Source of the DNA: Haematobia irritans
Lineage: Eukaryota; Arthropoda; Insecta; Diptera; Muscidae
DNA: 64,000 bases
Assembly (NCBI RefSeq): GCF_050003625.1
Contig: NC_134397.1
Span: 65,570,669-65,634,668 of the forward strand
Direction: 5' to 3'
The first letter of the stretch is position 1; each line of letters starts with the position of its first letter. The translations under genes were made by a program, and so were the position numbers. Below are positions 44,439 through 57,009 of this stretch, piece by piece. Under the pieces are notes generated by a model that saw only the letters and a program-made list of their open reading frames with translations, was not told the origin of the DNA and searched no databases.

Positions 44439-46168
44439 TATTTAACTAACGTACTAGAAAATTCACGTAGAAAGCTAGAAAGCTTAACCTACTGAAAGTC
44501 ACAGATAAGATAAACATACGCCTGTGGGACGTATCATAGTTTATCATCACGTGGACAAAATTTGTGGATTTTTGTTTTAAATTTATGTACTTACTACACC
44601 GATCCTTTATACAAATCCTTATAATTTGAACACGTTTTTGGATAATCTTTTATTTATTGTGTAACAAAAAAAATCGCATTTTCCGTACTCAGAGAGCGCG
44701 AAAAACTAAAAAAAAAACGCATATGTCTCTCAGACGTACTCGTATATAAGCTGTCTAGAGTTTAAACGTAATAATTCCATGAACTAAAAATAGAATTAAA
44801 TCGGCTTTAGTGAAATATAGGGTTAACTTTTTTTGAGTGTAATCCCTTTTGATAGATTTTTATACATTGTAAGAAAAGGCATATTTAGAGCTATTTTGGC
44901 AAAGTATATTTATATGAAACATATAAATATTCTATTGGCTACAATTGTCTCTAAAATTCACAGATTATAATTTCCTATGGTCAATTGAAATAGAGATGGG
45001 TGTAAAAGAATTTAAGAAAAAAAAAAACAAAACATAAAATTTGTTCAAACCCCACAACACAACATAAAAACGCTATCTCTTAAACAATATATACTCTCTT
45101 TCTCACGTAAAATTAAAGAGAGGTTTATAATAATGTTGCCAAACAGCTCAACCTCTCTCTATATTTCTTAAGCTAAGCTGCACACACAGCCTCAAGCCAT
45201 TGTTCATAATTCATTCGCATACACGTGTGTGGGTTGGTTAAGTGCTAGCAACTTGACCTAAAAAACATTTTTCCTGTTATATCGCCTTGTAAACATGAAT
45301 TTACCGTTGTTCATCATGTTGCTGCAACACTCGTTGTTGCCAGCAGATACCATGGCCCTCTGATCGTTGTCAGTGAGTACGTTCGCGCGCGCGCGCCCCT
45401 CTCTATAATAGTATGTGTGCATGTGTAGTATATGAAATTGGCTGTTCGATTGTTTGGCTTTTGGTTTGATTTATTTTTTTTTTGGCTTTGGTCTTCTTCA
45501 CCGTTTTGGTTGCAATGCCTATATGATTGTAGAAACAACGACGCCTGACAAGACTGGTGCACTTGTTGCGGTGCATTTGTGTCGTTCCGTTTGATTTTTG
45601 CTGTTGGTGAAGCCATCGTTGTTGGATGAATATAAGGCTGAATTCAATGAAATGTATAAAAAAATATACAACAAAGCACGCGATGCATGCAATTCGATAA
45701 AAAAAGAATTTTAATTCGAATTTGTTTATATACATTTGCCTTGTTGTTGTGTTTTTTTTTTAATGTTTAATCTAATGCTGATGTTGACGACTTTGCGTGG
45801 CAATATAGGGGAGTTGAATCTCTTGTTTTTATATCAGCTAACAATTGTTTTCTTAATTTAATTAACATTTCTTATTTAAATTTAGATTTAGATTATGATG
45901 TGAGTCTTACATTTAATAAAATCAAAGTTATCTTTATGTTCCATAGGAACATGAAGATTAATAGACTTTTTATTGTATTAAATAGAAATGAAAATATGTA
46001 ATGGGAGATTGTTAAAGATTCGAGGTAAGCCATAGGCATGTCACTTTTGAAAATATTTAGGCACCATTCCATCCTGGTTTCCTATATACATTGACAATAA
46101 TAGAATTTTTACATATTCGTAATATTTGTCTACTATTTTAGTTATACGGGGTAACTGAAATGCAATGA
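44439..46168. other. Stretch without a supported gene
   Basis: Contains a GTGAACC-family MITE fragment at about 44,765-44,850. Otherwise the sequence looks unique. An alternating CG tract (GCGCGCGCGCGC) lies at about 45,385-45,396. Overlapping minus-strand ORFs at 45,314-45,735 are Gln/Lys/Asn-rich with no motif. Confidence 0.5.
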
Positions 46169-46170
46169 TA

Positions 46171-47863
46171 CACACAGAGAAGAGATTGGTTGTATATCGG
46201 TTGTAGTTATGAAAATTCTACACCCTCAAAAAAAAAATCGCTTCTCTAACATATGTTCCAAACATATTTTGCAGGAAGCACATATATTATTGGATACCGC
46301 CGAAACATTAATATGTTTGTTTTATGTGAGCATATTATATGTTTGAAAGCATTTTGAGTCCAAAAATAGTATATGCTTGGAAGAATTCCCCAAAGAAGAT
46401 TGTGTTCATTCCCTCACATATTTTTAACTTCCACGAAATTTTTGAGTTCTTTGCATCTTTTTCTGTAATACAAATATGCTGTTTTTTTTCAAATGTCTAT
46501 TTTCTTGGTTCCGAATGTCTATTCTCTTTATTCCGAATACTCAATCTACTATTCAAATTAAATAATATTTAGACTTAAGCATACCAAATTTTTGGCCATA
46601 TTATAAAACAGTTTTCCGAAACAACATACAAGCGGTTTCACAGAAATTGTTCTCATTTCATTCTCTCGCTGTGTTATGTTGATATCTGTTTATTCAACCC
46701 TCCCGGTTTCCATCTCTATTTCTTTCTCTATACTAACTCTCTCTCTCTCTCTGTCGCTCTCTGAATAAAGTATCACAACATATACATGTTTACTCGAAAT
46801 TTGTAAATTTATATATGTTTACATTCACGGATATTATTTTTATGAAACATTCATGCCCCAAACATAATATATTCTAACATATTAACATATGTGTCCCAAA
46901 CATTTTGTGTTAGTTTAGGAACATTACATGTTTGCACTTAAATATATTGTGTTTAAAAATTGTGCCCGAAACATATTTTGTTTATATCGGAACATATGAA
47001 AAACATATTTTTCTAACAGTGTACTTTAGTAATTATTCATCAGTTGTGTCAACCTTATTGCTATATTCAAAATCATTTTGCAATCTTCCCTACCATTTGG
47101 CGAACATGTCAATAGATTATCTATTCTCATAATAATCAAATAGTTGTAGCAACCAAATGTCTCACCTTAGTTTAAATCGGTTGATACGACCAACTATAAA
47201 TAAATTCCACAACAGTCATGCAGTAGTCATCAGGTACATACGGTCTTCATAACCGAATGACATGTGAAATATTTTTCAAATGTCATTTTGTTATTTCCAA
47301 TTTATAGTAGTTGAAGAAGACGTGTAGACATTACACATTTTAATTCAAATAAAAAAATACGGCCAGAGGTACAGACAGGAAGAACATAAAGCGCAAAAGA
47401 AATCAAATCCTCAAATCGTGGTATGGTATATATCACCCGTGCCCACTTAAATAAGGAATTAAATTAGCTTGGCTGTTATCCCGTTTGTTTTTTGCTTAAT
47501 GGACAACATTCAATAGGAGTGTTGAACAAATCGCTCGAAATTTATAAGCTTCACTTTCTTTATTTGATAAATAATATATATCTGTATATTAATATATTTA
47601 AACATATCTAAATAAAATATATATTATGAGGAAAAAATTTTATTTTAATACGGTTTCCAGTATTAATAAGACTGGATAACACAACTGAATTATGAAGGTA
47701 GTAGCAACCTATGCCATCGGTTTACACAACCATAAGCTATTGGTTGTATTAGTTGTATTGACCGAATAGTTGGGAGACACAACTGCCTTTTGGTAGTTGC
47801 TGTAACTGCCAAAAGGAGGTTGGCTATAAATTCGGTTGTTACAACCAATCTGTATTCTCTGTG
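46171..47863. mobile_element. MITE with CACACAGAGAA ends, TA duplication, containing another MITE
   Basis: Begins CACACAGAGAAGAGATTGGT and ends CAATCTGTATTCTCTGTG. TA lies at 46,169-46,170 and 47,864-47,865. The GGTTGTAACAACCG-type termini are palindromic. A second TA-flanked element occupies 46,221-47,021. Confidence 0.7.
46221..47021. mobile_element. MITE with CACCCTCAAAAAA start, TA duplication
   Basis: An 801-bp element flanked by TA (46,219-46,220 and 47,022-47,023). It starts CACCCTCAAAAAAAAAATCG and ends TTTTTCTAACAGTG. The interior is dense in AACATATATGTTT-type palindromic motifs. A relative lies at 59,131-60,112. Confidence 0.75.
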
Positions 47864-48050
47864 TACTAATTCATGTTGCAAACACTCCAAAAGAATTCCT
47901 ATACCATCATAGCTTTGCTTAAAGATTTTTAAGGAAACTATCTAGCTTTAAATCTAGGCTATATAAAATTAAAATTGCGATATAAATATTATTTTCGAAT
48001 TTCTATTCTCTTTTTGTTATATGTGAAATAACAAATAAATAAACCAAAGA

Positions 48051-49200
48051 AAACAAGTATATACGGCCGTAAGTTCGGCCAGGCCGAATCTTATGTACCC
48101 TCCACCATGGATTGCGTAGAAACTTCTACGAAAGACTGTCATCCACATTCGAATTAATTGCGTTGTGGTATCTTAAAACTTCTTAACATCGTTTTCTAAA
48201 TTGTGGGTTAGTCCATACGTGGTATATATTAGAACAGAACAAAACAGGCATGTATAGGTAAGTCTACAAATAATTAAGAATCGATATGGACTTTTGCATG
48301 GTACGTAGAGAGCCAGAATTGAAATATGGGGGTCGCTTATATGTGGGCTATATACAATTACGAACTTGATATGGACCAATTTTTGTGTGATTGGGGATCT
48401 ACTTATCTGAGGGTTATATATAACTATAGATCGATATGGACCTAGTTAGGCATGGTTATTAACGGCCATATAATAGCACAATGTAACAAATTTCAACTGA
48501 CTCGAATGAAATTTGCACCTCCAAGAGGCTCCAAAACCAAATCTCGGGATCGGTTTATATGGGGGCTATATATGATTATGGACTGATATGGAGCACTTTT
48601 GGCATGGTTGTTAAATATCATATACTACCACCACGTACCAAATTTCAACCAGATCGGATGAATTTTGCTTCTCCAAAAGGCACCGGAGGTCAGATCTGGG
48701 CATCGGTTTATGTGGGAGCTATATATACTTATGGACTGATATGAACTAATTCCTGCATGGTTGTTGGATACCATATACTAACATCACGTACAAAATTTCA
48801 ACCGAATCGGATGAATTTCGCTGTTCCAAGTGGCTCCGGAGGTCAAATCTGGGGATCAGTTTATATGGGGCCTATATATAATTAATGACCGATTTCGATC
48901 AATTTTTGTATGGGTGTTTGAACCCATATATTAAAACCACGTACCAAATTTTAACTGAATCAGATGATTTTTGGTCTTCCAAGAGGGTCCGGGGTCAAAT
49001 CTGGTGATCGGTTTATAAGGGGGCTATATATAATTATGGACCGATGTGGACCAATTTTTGCATGGTTGTTAGAGACCATATACCAACACCGTGTACCAAA
49101 TTTCAGCCGGTTCGGATGAAATTTGTTTCTCTTATAGGCTCGGCAAGCCATATCGGGGGATCGGTTAATATACCCCCATCCTATGGTGGAGGGTATAAAA
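48051..49200 (-). mobile_element. DINE-1-like element lacking its microsatellite region
   Basis: The 3' hairpin end (AAGTTCGGCCAGGCCGAATC) starts at 48,051, followed by central units. At about 49,165 a central unit (ATCGGTTAATATACCCCC) joins directly to the 5' end, so the core and GTCC segment are deleted. Confidence 0.8.
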
Positions 49201-49225
49201 ATCTTCAATATAAGTCTTAGCCATC

Positions 49226-49320
49226 CTTAACCATCATAGGATGGTGATGGGATTATAATAAGTTTACTATTCCGTTTGTAACATATCGAAATAGCGATTA
49301 ACGACCACATACATTCAAAA
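49226..49320 (+). mobile_element. DINE-1-like 5' fragment
   Basis: ACCATCATAGGATGGTGATG and TTCCGTTTGTAACATATCG match the 5' region. Truncated. Confidence 0.5.
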
Positions 49321-49514
49321 AAGTGGGCGCTCATGCCAATTTAATTTTATTTTAGTTCATGAGAAAATTTTGTTTATTTGAATAATTTTTGCTTACTTTA
49401 ATGACATGACCAAAAAATAAGAAAAAAAGTTGTATACAAAATTATAACAGATACTTCAAAGTTTTCACAATTGAAAAAAAAGTCTTAAACCAAAAGTGAA
49501 AAATCCGCAAAATA

Positions 49515-49853
49515 AATAAATTTCAACCGGATCGGAGGAATTTAGCTCCTCCAAGAGGATCCGGAGGCCAAATCTTGTGATCGGTTTATATGGGGCCATA
49601 TATATTTATGGACCAATATAGATACATTTTTGCATGGTTATTAGAGACCATATACTAACACCACGTACCAAATTTCAACCGGATCGGATGAAATTTGCTC
49701 CTCCAAGAGGCTCCGGATTCAAATCTGGCGATCGGTTTATATGTGGGCTATATATAATTATGATCCGATACTGACCAATTTTCGCATGGTTGTTAAGGAC
49801 CACGTAAACACCACGTTTAATATGCCCTTAACATATATAAACGTGGTATTTAT
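49515..49853 (-). mobile_element. DINE-1-like central repeats, left of hAT insertion
   Basis: Two central units (CAACCGGATCGGAGGAATTT; GGATCGGATGAAATTTGCTC) stop at the hAT element. The 5' remainder of the same or a similar copy is at 52,120-52,290. Confidence 0.7.
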
Positions 49854-52119
49854 CAGGGCTGTGGAGTCGAGCCAATTTTGCTCGACTCCGACTCCACCAT
49901 TTTTCATCAGCTCGACTCCGACTTCGACTCCGGAGTCGACTCCGGGTAATATAACTAAATCTCATTTTAATACCACTAATTTGTAGTTCTATTGTGGGGG
50001 TACCGTAAGTGGATCGATATAAAGTATCGTATTTAACATATTTATGTGCGCAAAAAAAAAGGTCTTAATTTCACATTAGATGCCAATTGAACTCCATATT
50101 TCAAATTTAGGGCAATGTTCAATAAATAAAATAATGATATAAATACCCATCATAATATGAGAAGATACCAACAGTATATGTATTTGTGGACCAAAATTAT
50201 TGATACTATCTCAAATCCTTTAAATTTGTTGCGAGCTATATAAAGGTTCATATTCCCATATGCATGAATTTGAATCTGAATCGATTTAGACAAAATTGTA
50301 TATAATTCTACAAAATCTATGTACTTAAATTTTAAATCTAACGTTATGTAACGGATGTAACACAATTTTACCAAAAAATAAAAATTCAAGGAAAGTCTAA
50401 AGTCGGGCGGGCCGATTATAATATACTCTGCACAACTTTGTATTTAGATCTACATTTTGATAAAATCTCAAATCAGACTTCTACAAAATCTCGGGCAATA
50501 TTTGGGAAATATTTATAATTGTTTAGACAATTTCGCAAAAGTGCATTTATGATTCATTCATTGAAAAATTTTAAAATTTGAGTCATTTCTACAGGTTTTC
50601 GACTTAGCAGTGGGTATCAGTGAGCATACAATTTTGGAAAAATGTTTGTCTAGTAAATAAAATTTCTACAGAAACAAAATTTTGACTAAATTTTCTATAG
50701 AAATAAAATTTTGACAAAATTTTCTATAGAAATCAAATTTTGATCAAATATATAGAAATAAAATTTTGAATAAAATTTTTATTGAAATAAAATTTGGCAA
50801 AATTTTTTATAGAAATAAAAGTTTGAAAAAATTATCAATAGAAATGCAATTTAAAAAAAAAATTGTGTAGCAAACAAAATTTTGCAAAATTTTCTATAGA
50901 AATAAAATTTCGCAAAATATTCTATAGAAACAAAATTTTGACTAAATTTTCTATAGAAATAAAATTTTGACAAAATTTTATATAGGAAAAAATATTTCTA
51001 TAGTAATAAAATTCTGAATACATTTTTTATAGCAGTGAGTATCAATGAGCATCAATAAGAAAAAAAAATTTTTGAGAAAATTTGCTATAGAAATAATATT
51101 TTACAATTTTTTCTCATAGAAATAAAATTTTGAAAAAATTATCAATAAAAAAAAAACAATTTTAGAAAAATTTTTATGTAGTAAATAAACTTCTGCAAAA
51201 TATTCTACAGAAATAAAATTTTGATTAAATTTTCTATAGAAATAAAATTTTGACAAAATTTTCTATAGAAATAAAATTTTGACCAAATTTTCTAATAAAA
51301 AAATCTATTACTATAAAATTTTGGCAAAATTTTCTATATAAATAAAATTTTGACCAAATTTTCTAATAAAAAAATCTATTACTATAAAATTTCGGCAAAA
51401 TTTTCTATAGAAATAAAATTTTGACTTAAATTTTTATTGAAATAAAATTATCAATAAAAATAAAATTTTGAAAAAATTTTTCTGTAACAAACAAAATTTT
51501 GCAAAATTTTCTATAGAAATAATATATTGCAAAATTTTCTATAGAAACAAAATTTTGACTCAATTTTCTATAGAAATAAAATTTTGACTAAATTTTCTAT
51601 AGAAAAAAATATTTCTATAGTAATAAAATTTAGAATAAATTTTTTATAGAAATAAAATTTTGACAAAATTTGCTATAGAAATAAAATGTTGGCAAAATTT
51701 TTTATAGAAATAGCACTTTGACAAAATTTTCTATAAAAAACAACTTTGAAAAATTTTTCTGTCAATATTCCACATATGTATATGGCCTTAAAATAAAATA
51801 AAAAAAAATAATTTCGATTGTTCGAAATATTTCAAATAAATTGATATGGACATTAAAATGGATCGATCCAGCCCATCTGCTAGTCTAACATTCTAGGAAA
51901 CATAAAAATATAGCCGTAATTGGAACTTGATTTTCATTTACAATCATGCTGTACATTGATCGAATGAATAACGCAATGGAAACTAATTTGCGTAAAAACT
52001 TGCTTAGTTACAAAAATGTGAAGTGTTTTAAAAAATTTGGTTTAGCCGGAGTCGGTGTCGACCAAATTTTCTACGACTCCGACTCCAGCAAAATCTTCAG
52101 ACTCTGACTCCGGCTCCAA
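49854..52119 (+). mobile_element. Non-autonomous hAT-like element, right end truncated
   Basis: The left end is CAGGGCTGTGGAGTCGAG, followed by GACTCC repeats. The interior matches the complete copy at 61,621-63,112 in inverse: a DINE-derived segment (AAAGTCGGGCGGGCCG), the 29-bp minisatellite, then a block with CATATGTATATGGCC. The right end stops at CCGGCTCCAAG, about 21 bp short of the expected terminus, and joins DINE sequence. No transposase. Confidence 0.8.
50640..51760 (+). repeat. 29-bp minisatellite array inside hAT-like element
   Basis: About 35-40 degenerate units, roughly three times the array in the sister copy (61,990-62,330). This accounts for almost all of the length difference between the two hAT copies. 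Many units are shortened or carry GACTAAAT and GCAAAAT variants, and a block near 51,290-51,400 is duplicated. Confidence 0.85.
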
Positions 52120-52290
52120 GGTTGCGTGATTTCAACAGTCGGACGGACGAACATGGCTAGATCGACTCATAATTTCAACACGACCCAGAATATATATACT
52201 TTATGGGGTCTTAGAGCAATATTTCGATGTGTTACAAACGCAATGATAAAGTTAATATACCTCCCATCCTATGGTGGAGGGTATAAAAAT
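52120..52290 (-). mobile_element. DINE-1-like 5' end, right of hAT insertion
   Basis: GCGTGATTTCAACAGTCGGA, CGACCCAGAATATATATAC and CCTATGGTGGAGGGTATAA give the 5' half in minus orientation. The GACG run is short (52,141-52,148). Confidence 0.75.
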
Positions 52291-52304
52291 TATAAACATT
52301 CTTA

Positions 52305-52502
52305 CACACAAAAAAATTTTTTTGTAGTATTTTTTAAAAAATTTATTGATCCAATTAAAAAATTAATTGATACTATTAATTTATGTTATTGGTTTTTGTT
52401 TCAATTAAACAATTTTTTGAATCAATTAAATTTTAATTGAATATTTTTTAAAACTCAATTAAAATTTTAATTGGAAAATTTCTCGTGAAATGTTTTTCTG
52501 TG
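52305..52502. mobile_element. 198-bp AT-rich MITE, TA target duplication
   Basis: Starts CACACAAAAAAATTTT, ends AAATGTTTTTCTGTG. TA lies at 52,303-52,304 and 52,503-52,504. Filled with CAATTAAAATTTTAATTG-type palindromes. Relative at 61,223-61,484. Confidence 0.7.
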
Positions 52503-52509
52503 TATAATT

Positions 52510-53528
52510 AATTTAATGCAATTTTAATTTAGCGTGCAAAGCCTGTCTCTCATTTTCGTTTTCAGACCACTGTAGAATCTCCTAGCATTTGCTTGGTTAT
52601 GTTTTCGTTATTATTTGTTTATAACGGTATTGCTGCGATAATGAAAGCTATGACTATCCAACACAACAATTCATTGTTAAATATTTTCATAGCTTTTGGA
52701 TTTGTTATTCTGCCGTAGTATCCATGTGCAAAAATCTGTGTTAATTCGCACAAAATCCCAAGTCTGTAGTGGTGAACCTTTGTAGGTACTTCCCAGCTAC
52801 TACATTCAATAATCCCCCCTCATTTGTATATGAATGGAAGTTGTCGTTGTCATTGTTGTTGGTGTTTTTTTTTCATTTTAATGACAATTGTTTGTTATTC
52901 TCTATCTCCATCAAAATTTTTGTTTACTTTGTTCTATGCAATGATTTTGGGGTGATGATGGTGGCGCGCCGCCTGTTGCCAATTGTTTGGATACTAAATC
53001 TTGGAAGAGTCAAGCATAAACATAGGCCAATGTTAGGCCAAGCCTAGCTAATTTCAGATTTTTTGTTTTTGTTGTCTATGTTTTTTAAGTTTTTCATGTG
53101 ACTTTTTTTTAATTAGTTTTTATTTTCCTTGATGAAACAGAAACTCCCTATCATGGTTAGAAACACAATAATTCATTATCGTTGCCCATAATATTAGAGA
53201 AGTTTGGAGTTGTAAGCATAATTAAAGGTTGATGTTTTCCACTGAGGAATTTCTCATCCTCAATACCAAGATTGAATGAAGGCAAGCAAACATAAATCCA
53301 TCATCATTGGCTTAAGGCATCAAAAAACTTTAGTTGACTAAATTTATTTTTGAAATTAATTTTTAATAAAAAAAAAAAAAAAAATAAAAATAATTTAGTT
53401 GATATTAGAAACAAATTTCCATAAAAGTTTGTAACCCAATATGACTAAGGAAAGGAGAAAGATCATTTTTTTCTTAATTCTTTATTTTGCATATTTGTTC
53501 AACAAGCTGGGTCGTTGATTTTTCAAAT
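52510..53528. other. Stretch without recognisable gene
   Basis: Unique-looking sequence of moderate composition. A 92-codon ORF at 52,769-53,047 has no motif. An A run lies at 53,369-53,385. Confidence 0.45.
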
Positions 53529-53530
53529 CA

Positions 53531-53752
53531 CACCCAGAGAAGGAATATGATCACCTCAAACATGTTTTAAGAGAAAAATGTTATTTTTGGGTGGTGACCA
53601 TGTAACATGGTTTTCGCAGCCATTGTTATTTTTGACGAGAAAAAAACATTTAACACTCTAATGCCCAAACATGTTACATGGTCACCAACAAAAAAAAAAA
53701 AACATTTTGCTCTTGCAACATGTTTGAGGTGATCATATTCCTTCTCTGTGTG
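53531..53752. mobile_element. 222-bp MITE with 36-bp inverted repeats
   Basis: 53,531-53,566 (AGAGAAGGAATATGATCACC inside it) is repeated in inverse at 53,717-53,752 with one mismatch. The interior adds ACATGTTACATGGTCACC-type inverted motifs, so nearly the whole element can fold on itself. Confidence 0.85.
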
Positions 53753-54207
53753 CAGCTTCTGATCCCTTCAATAATGTGGCTATTATCTATAGTCCTATCA
53801 TCATTTTACCCGTTTCGTGGCACGGTCTTCGCCTTTCTCGGAGCACTTTTACCTGTTAAAGATTTTCGTTTCGATTCTTCATCGATGTGTACAAGTGAAC
53901 AACGCATAAATTCTTTCGGATTGGACTTAAACAGCTTCCAACATGTCCGATCTTACTCAAAGTTGGCTAGATCCAGTCTTCTGTAGCACTTACTGTATGT
54001 GAAAAATTTCATCGAAATCCGTTCAGATTTAGGTATAGCTTCCATATATATGTATCGCCCGATTTTCCAAAATTTGGTCATAAAACCTTTATTCAATACC
54101 CGATTTTACTTAAATTTGGCAAACGATAACCTTCTGTGATACCAAGCAAATCTGCCAAAGATCATCCAAATCGGTTTAGATTTAGATATAGCTCCTATAT
54201 ATAAGTT

Positions 54208-55017
54208 CCCAGCAAAAATAATTGGAAGTATTTCTAAATGCACAACTTTAAAAGCATTTCCAAAAATGTGATCCCAATGATGTTCTTTATTTTAACCCTC
54301 TAATGCCCCAATTTTTTTGACAGCTGATTAAATATCCAATGTTATCGACACAAAAGCAAGAAAACTAACTAGAAATTTATACGGTAAAATTCAGTATATG
54401 CTGTAAAGCCTCTTGAACAGTTTTAACTAAGTTTTCTTTTTATTTTACCCATTTTTGTTGGCTTATTGTGTGTTTTACTAGCTTCCTCATTTAACGAAAC
54501 CCGCCTAAAGGCGGGATTGGGCATTGGAGGGTTAGCTCTCAGGAAGTTATTTTAATTAAATTTTTTATAACTCGCTTTTTTCATACTTTTATAGAGCAAT
54601 TTTAACATTGTTTGTTTCAAATATGTTAAAAACAGGGCAAGGATCAGTAAAATGGTATAAATTATTTAAATTTTGTCGGAAATTTTTCTAAATTCATTCT
54701 AGAAAAATTACGAAATTTTGAAAATATTTTAAAATATTTGGGTTTCAGACAAGCGTTAGATTGCATTAAAAATCATTAAAATTTATACAAATTAATTATT
54801 TGTCAAAATACCACAAAATTTTTGAATTTACCTCCAAAACACTGAATTCGGATCACATCTAAAGAAATGGTGCATATTCAGTGCAACGGCCGTTGAAATG
54901 GTGGACATCCGTTCTATGACAAGCCCATGCTAAATTCATCGCCTCTGTGCCAATTTTGCACCACTTCCGGATCCAAAAAGAACATTTTCACTACTTGGCG
55001 ACGCTTTTTTTGCTGGG
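54208..55017. mobile_element. CCCAGCAAAA-family MITE containing a piggyBac-like MITE
   Basis: Starts CCCAGCAAAAATAATTGG and ends GCGACGCTTTTTTTGCTGGG. The interior matches other family members (GCACAACTTTAAAAGCATTT; GTGGACATCCGTTCTATGAC). A 236-bp insertion lies at 54,296-54,531. Confidence 0.75.
54296..54531. mobile_element. piggyBac-like MITE, TTAA-type target
   Basis: The ends CCCTCTAATGCCCCAAT and ATTGGGCATTGGAGGG are inverted repeats. The left flank is TTAA and the right flank TTAG (one change from TTAA). CCCT ends and a TTAA target are typical of piggyBac. No transposase. Confidence 0.75.
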
Positions 55018-55386
55018 TTTCGACAGATTTTGAAAAAATTCCCCTTAATAATCATATTTGACCTCATTTATTAACCGATCTCACTCAAATTTAGTACAAG
55101 ATAGTCTTCTGTAATATCAACAAAATTTGCAAAATATCAGACAAATCGGTTCAGATTTAGATATAGCTCCTATATGTATGTATCCCCCAACTTCCCAAAA
55201 ATTTGGCCATAAAAACCTTTTTTATCAACCGATCTTACTCAAAGTTGGCTTACTCTAATCTTCTATAGTACTAACTATATGTGCAAAAAGTCATAGAAAT
55301 CGAATCACATTTAGATGCAACTCCCACGTATATGAATAGCCCGATTTTGCCAAAAATTTCCCCTAATAACCGTATTTTTAACCATA

Positions 55387-56472
55387 CACTGAAAAAAATA
55401 TTGTCGTGAGGTCAAAGATTTCGTGTCTTTAAAATGCGAATACAAATTTTGCTTAGCATAGAAGACGCATTTCTCTTAAATAAAGTTATTTTCCTTGTCC
55501 AAAAGTCGATAAACTTTTCAATGAAGTCGTATTGTCCTTATAATTAAGTGATTTCACTTAAAAATGGGTATCTTAACATGAAAGAAAAAATTTATAGGCT
55601 AAGGTCAACTTGACTTTAATAATTCAGAAAAATTCTTTAAATTTAATGAAATTGTCTTTAAATTTGTTGTCTTTTTGCATCTTGACTACAAAGCAAAAAA
55701 TCGTTCAAATATAGGACATGTTTTTCAAAACTTTATTTTATAGAAGTTTTTTACTTCAAACATAGCATAATTTCTACTGGAAGTCGAGTCCTAATTTGGA
55801 AAATAAAGTTGCCATTAACTCGTTTTTAAAGGACTTTGATAGCATATGAAGAAAAATAGCTGAGAAAGCGAAAAATTAAAATTTGCTTCCTAGAAGCAAG
55901 TAAACAAAACCTAAATTTAAAAGAGAATTGTGTTTAGCATAGAAAACGCATTTTTCCAATATAAAGTTTTCTTCCTTGTCCAAAAGTCGATAAACTTTTC
56001 AATGAAGTCTTAAGTGATTTCACTTAAAAATGGGTATCATAATACGAAAGAAAAAATGTTTGGGCTAAGATCAACTTGACTTTAATAATACAAAAAAATT
56101 CTTTAAATTTAATGAAATTGTCGTTAAATTTGTTGTCTTTTTGCATCTTGACTACAAAGCAAAAAATCGTTCAACACTTTATTTTAAAGACGTTTTTACT
56201 TGAAAAATACCATAATTTCTACTGGAAGTCGAGACTTAATTTGGAAAATAAAGTTGTCGTTAACTCTTGATAGCATATGAAGAAAAAAAGCTGAAAAAGT
56301 GAAAAATTAAAATTTCCTTCCTAGAAGCAAGTACACCAAACCCAAATTTAAAAGAGAATTGTGTCTTAAAAGTATCCTTACTTGTATTCTTCGCTTCTTT
56401 GACTCGAAATCAATACCAAAATTTTTAAAATAAAGACAAAATCTTTGGAACCGGGCATGTTTTTTTTCAGTG
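55387..56472. mobile_element. CACTGAAAA-family MITE with internal duplication, TA target
   Basis: A 1,086-bp element flanked by TA (55,385-55,386 and 56,473-56,474). TTAGCATAGAA recurs at 55,453 and 55,934, so about 480 bp of the interior is tandemly doubled (the second copy is shorter). Inverted orientation relative to 2,498-3,109. Confidence 0.8.
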
Positions 56473-57009
56473 TAGATTGTGGCTTCAATCACTAAATTCA
56501 TTGATTTTATTAATTATACCCTGCGCCATACTGTGGAACAGGGTATTATAAGTTAGTGCATATGTTTGCAACACCCAGAAGGAGACGAGATAGACACATA
56601 GTGTCTTTGGCAAAAATGCTCAGGGTGGGCTCATGAGTCGATATAGCCTTGTCCGTCTGTCCGTGAACACATTTTTGTAATCAAAGTCTAGGTCGCAGTT
56701 TTAGTCCAATCGGTTTCAAATTTGGCACAAGTATGTGTTTTTGCTCAGAACTCTATTGATTTTGGAAGAAATCGGTTCAGATTTAGATATAGTTAGCTCC
56801 CATTTAGATATAGCTCCCATTTCGCCCGATATGGACTTATATGGCCCCAGAAGCCAGAGCTTTACCCTAACTTCCTTAAAATTTTGCACAAGAAGAACAA
56901 TTAGTACTATAGTCAAGTATATATCTTTCGCCCGATATGGACTAATACTGTCCCAGAAGCCAGAGTTTTACCCCAATTTGGTTGAAATTTTGCACTAGGA
57001 GTACAATTA

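Larger units (their letters stand above)
53935..55380 (+). mobile_element. DINE-1-like central repeats split by a MITE
   Basis: Units with TATATGTATCGCCCGATTTT lie left of 54,200 and resume after 55,017 (TTTCGACAGATTTTG). Neither 5' hairpin nor 3' hairpin is present. Same subfamily as 40,373-43,024. Confidence 0.7.

Noticed and set aside
45314..45735. Gln/Asn-rich minus-strand ORFs as a possible host exon
   Set aside because: Two overlapping frames of similar length, no splice or domain evidence, simple-sequence composition.
53678..53986. 102-codon ORF after a MITE
   Set aside because: It begins in the MITE terminal repeat and runs into DINE central repeats, with no motif.
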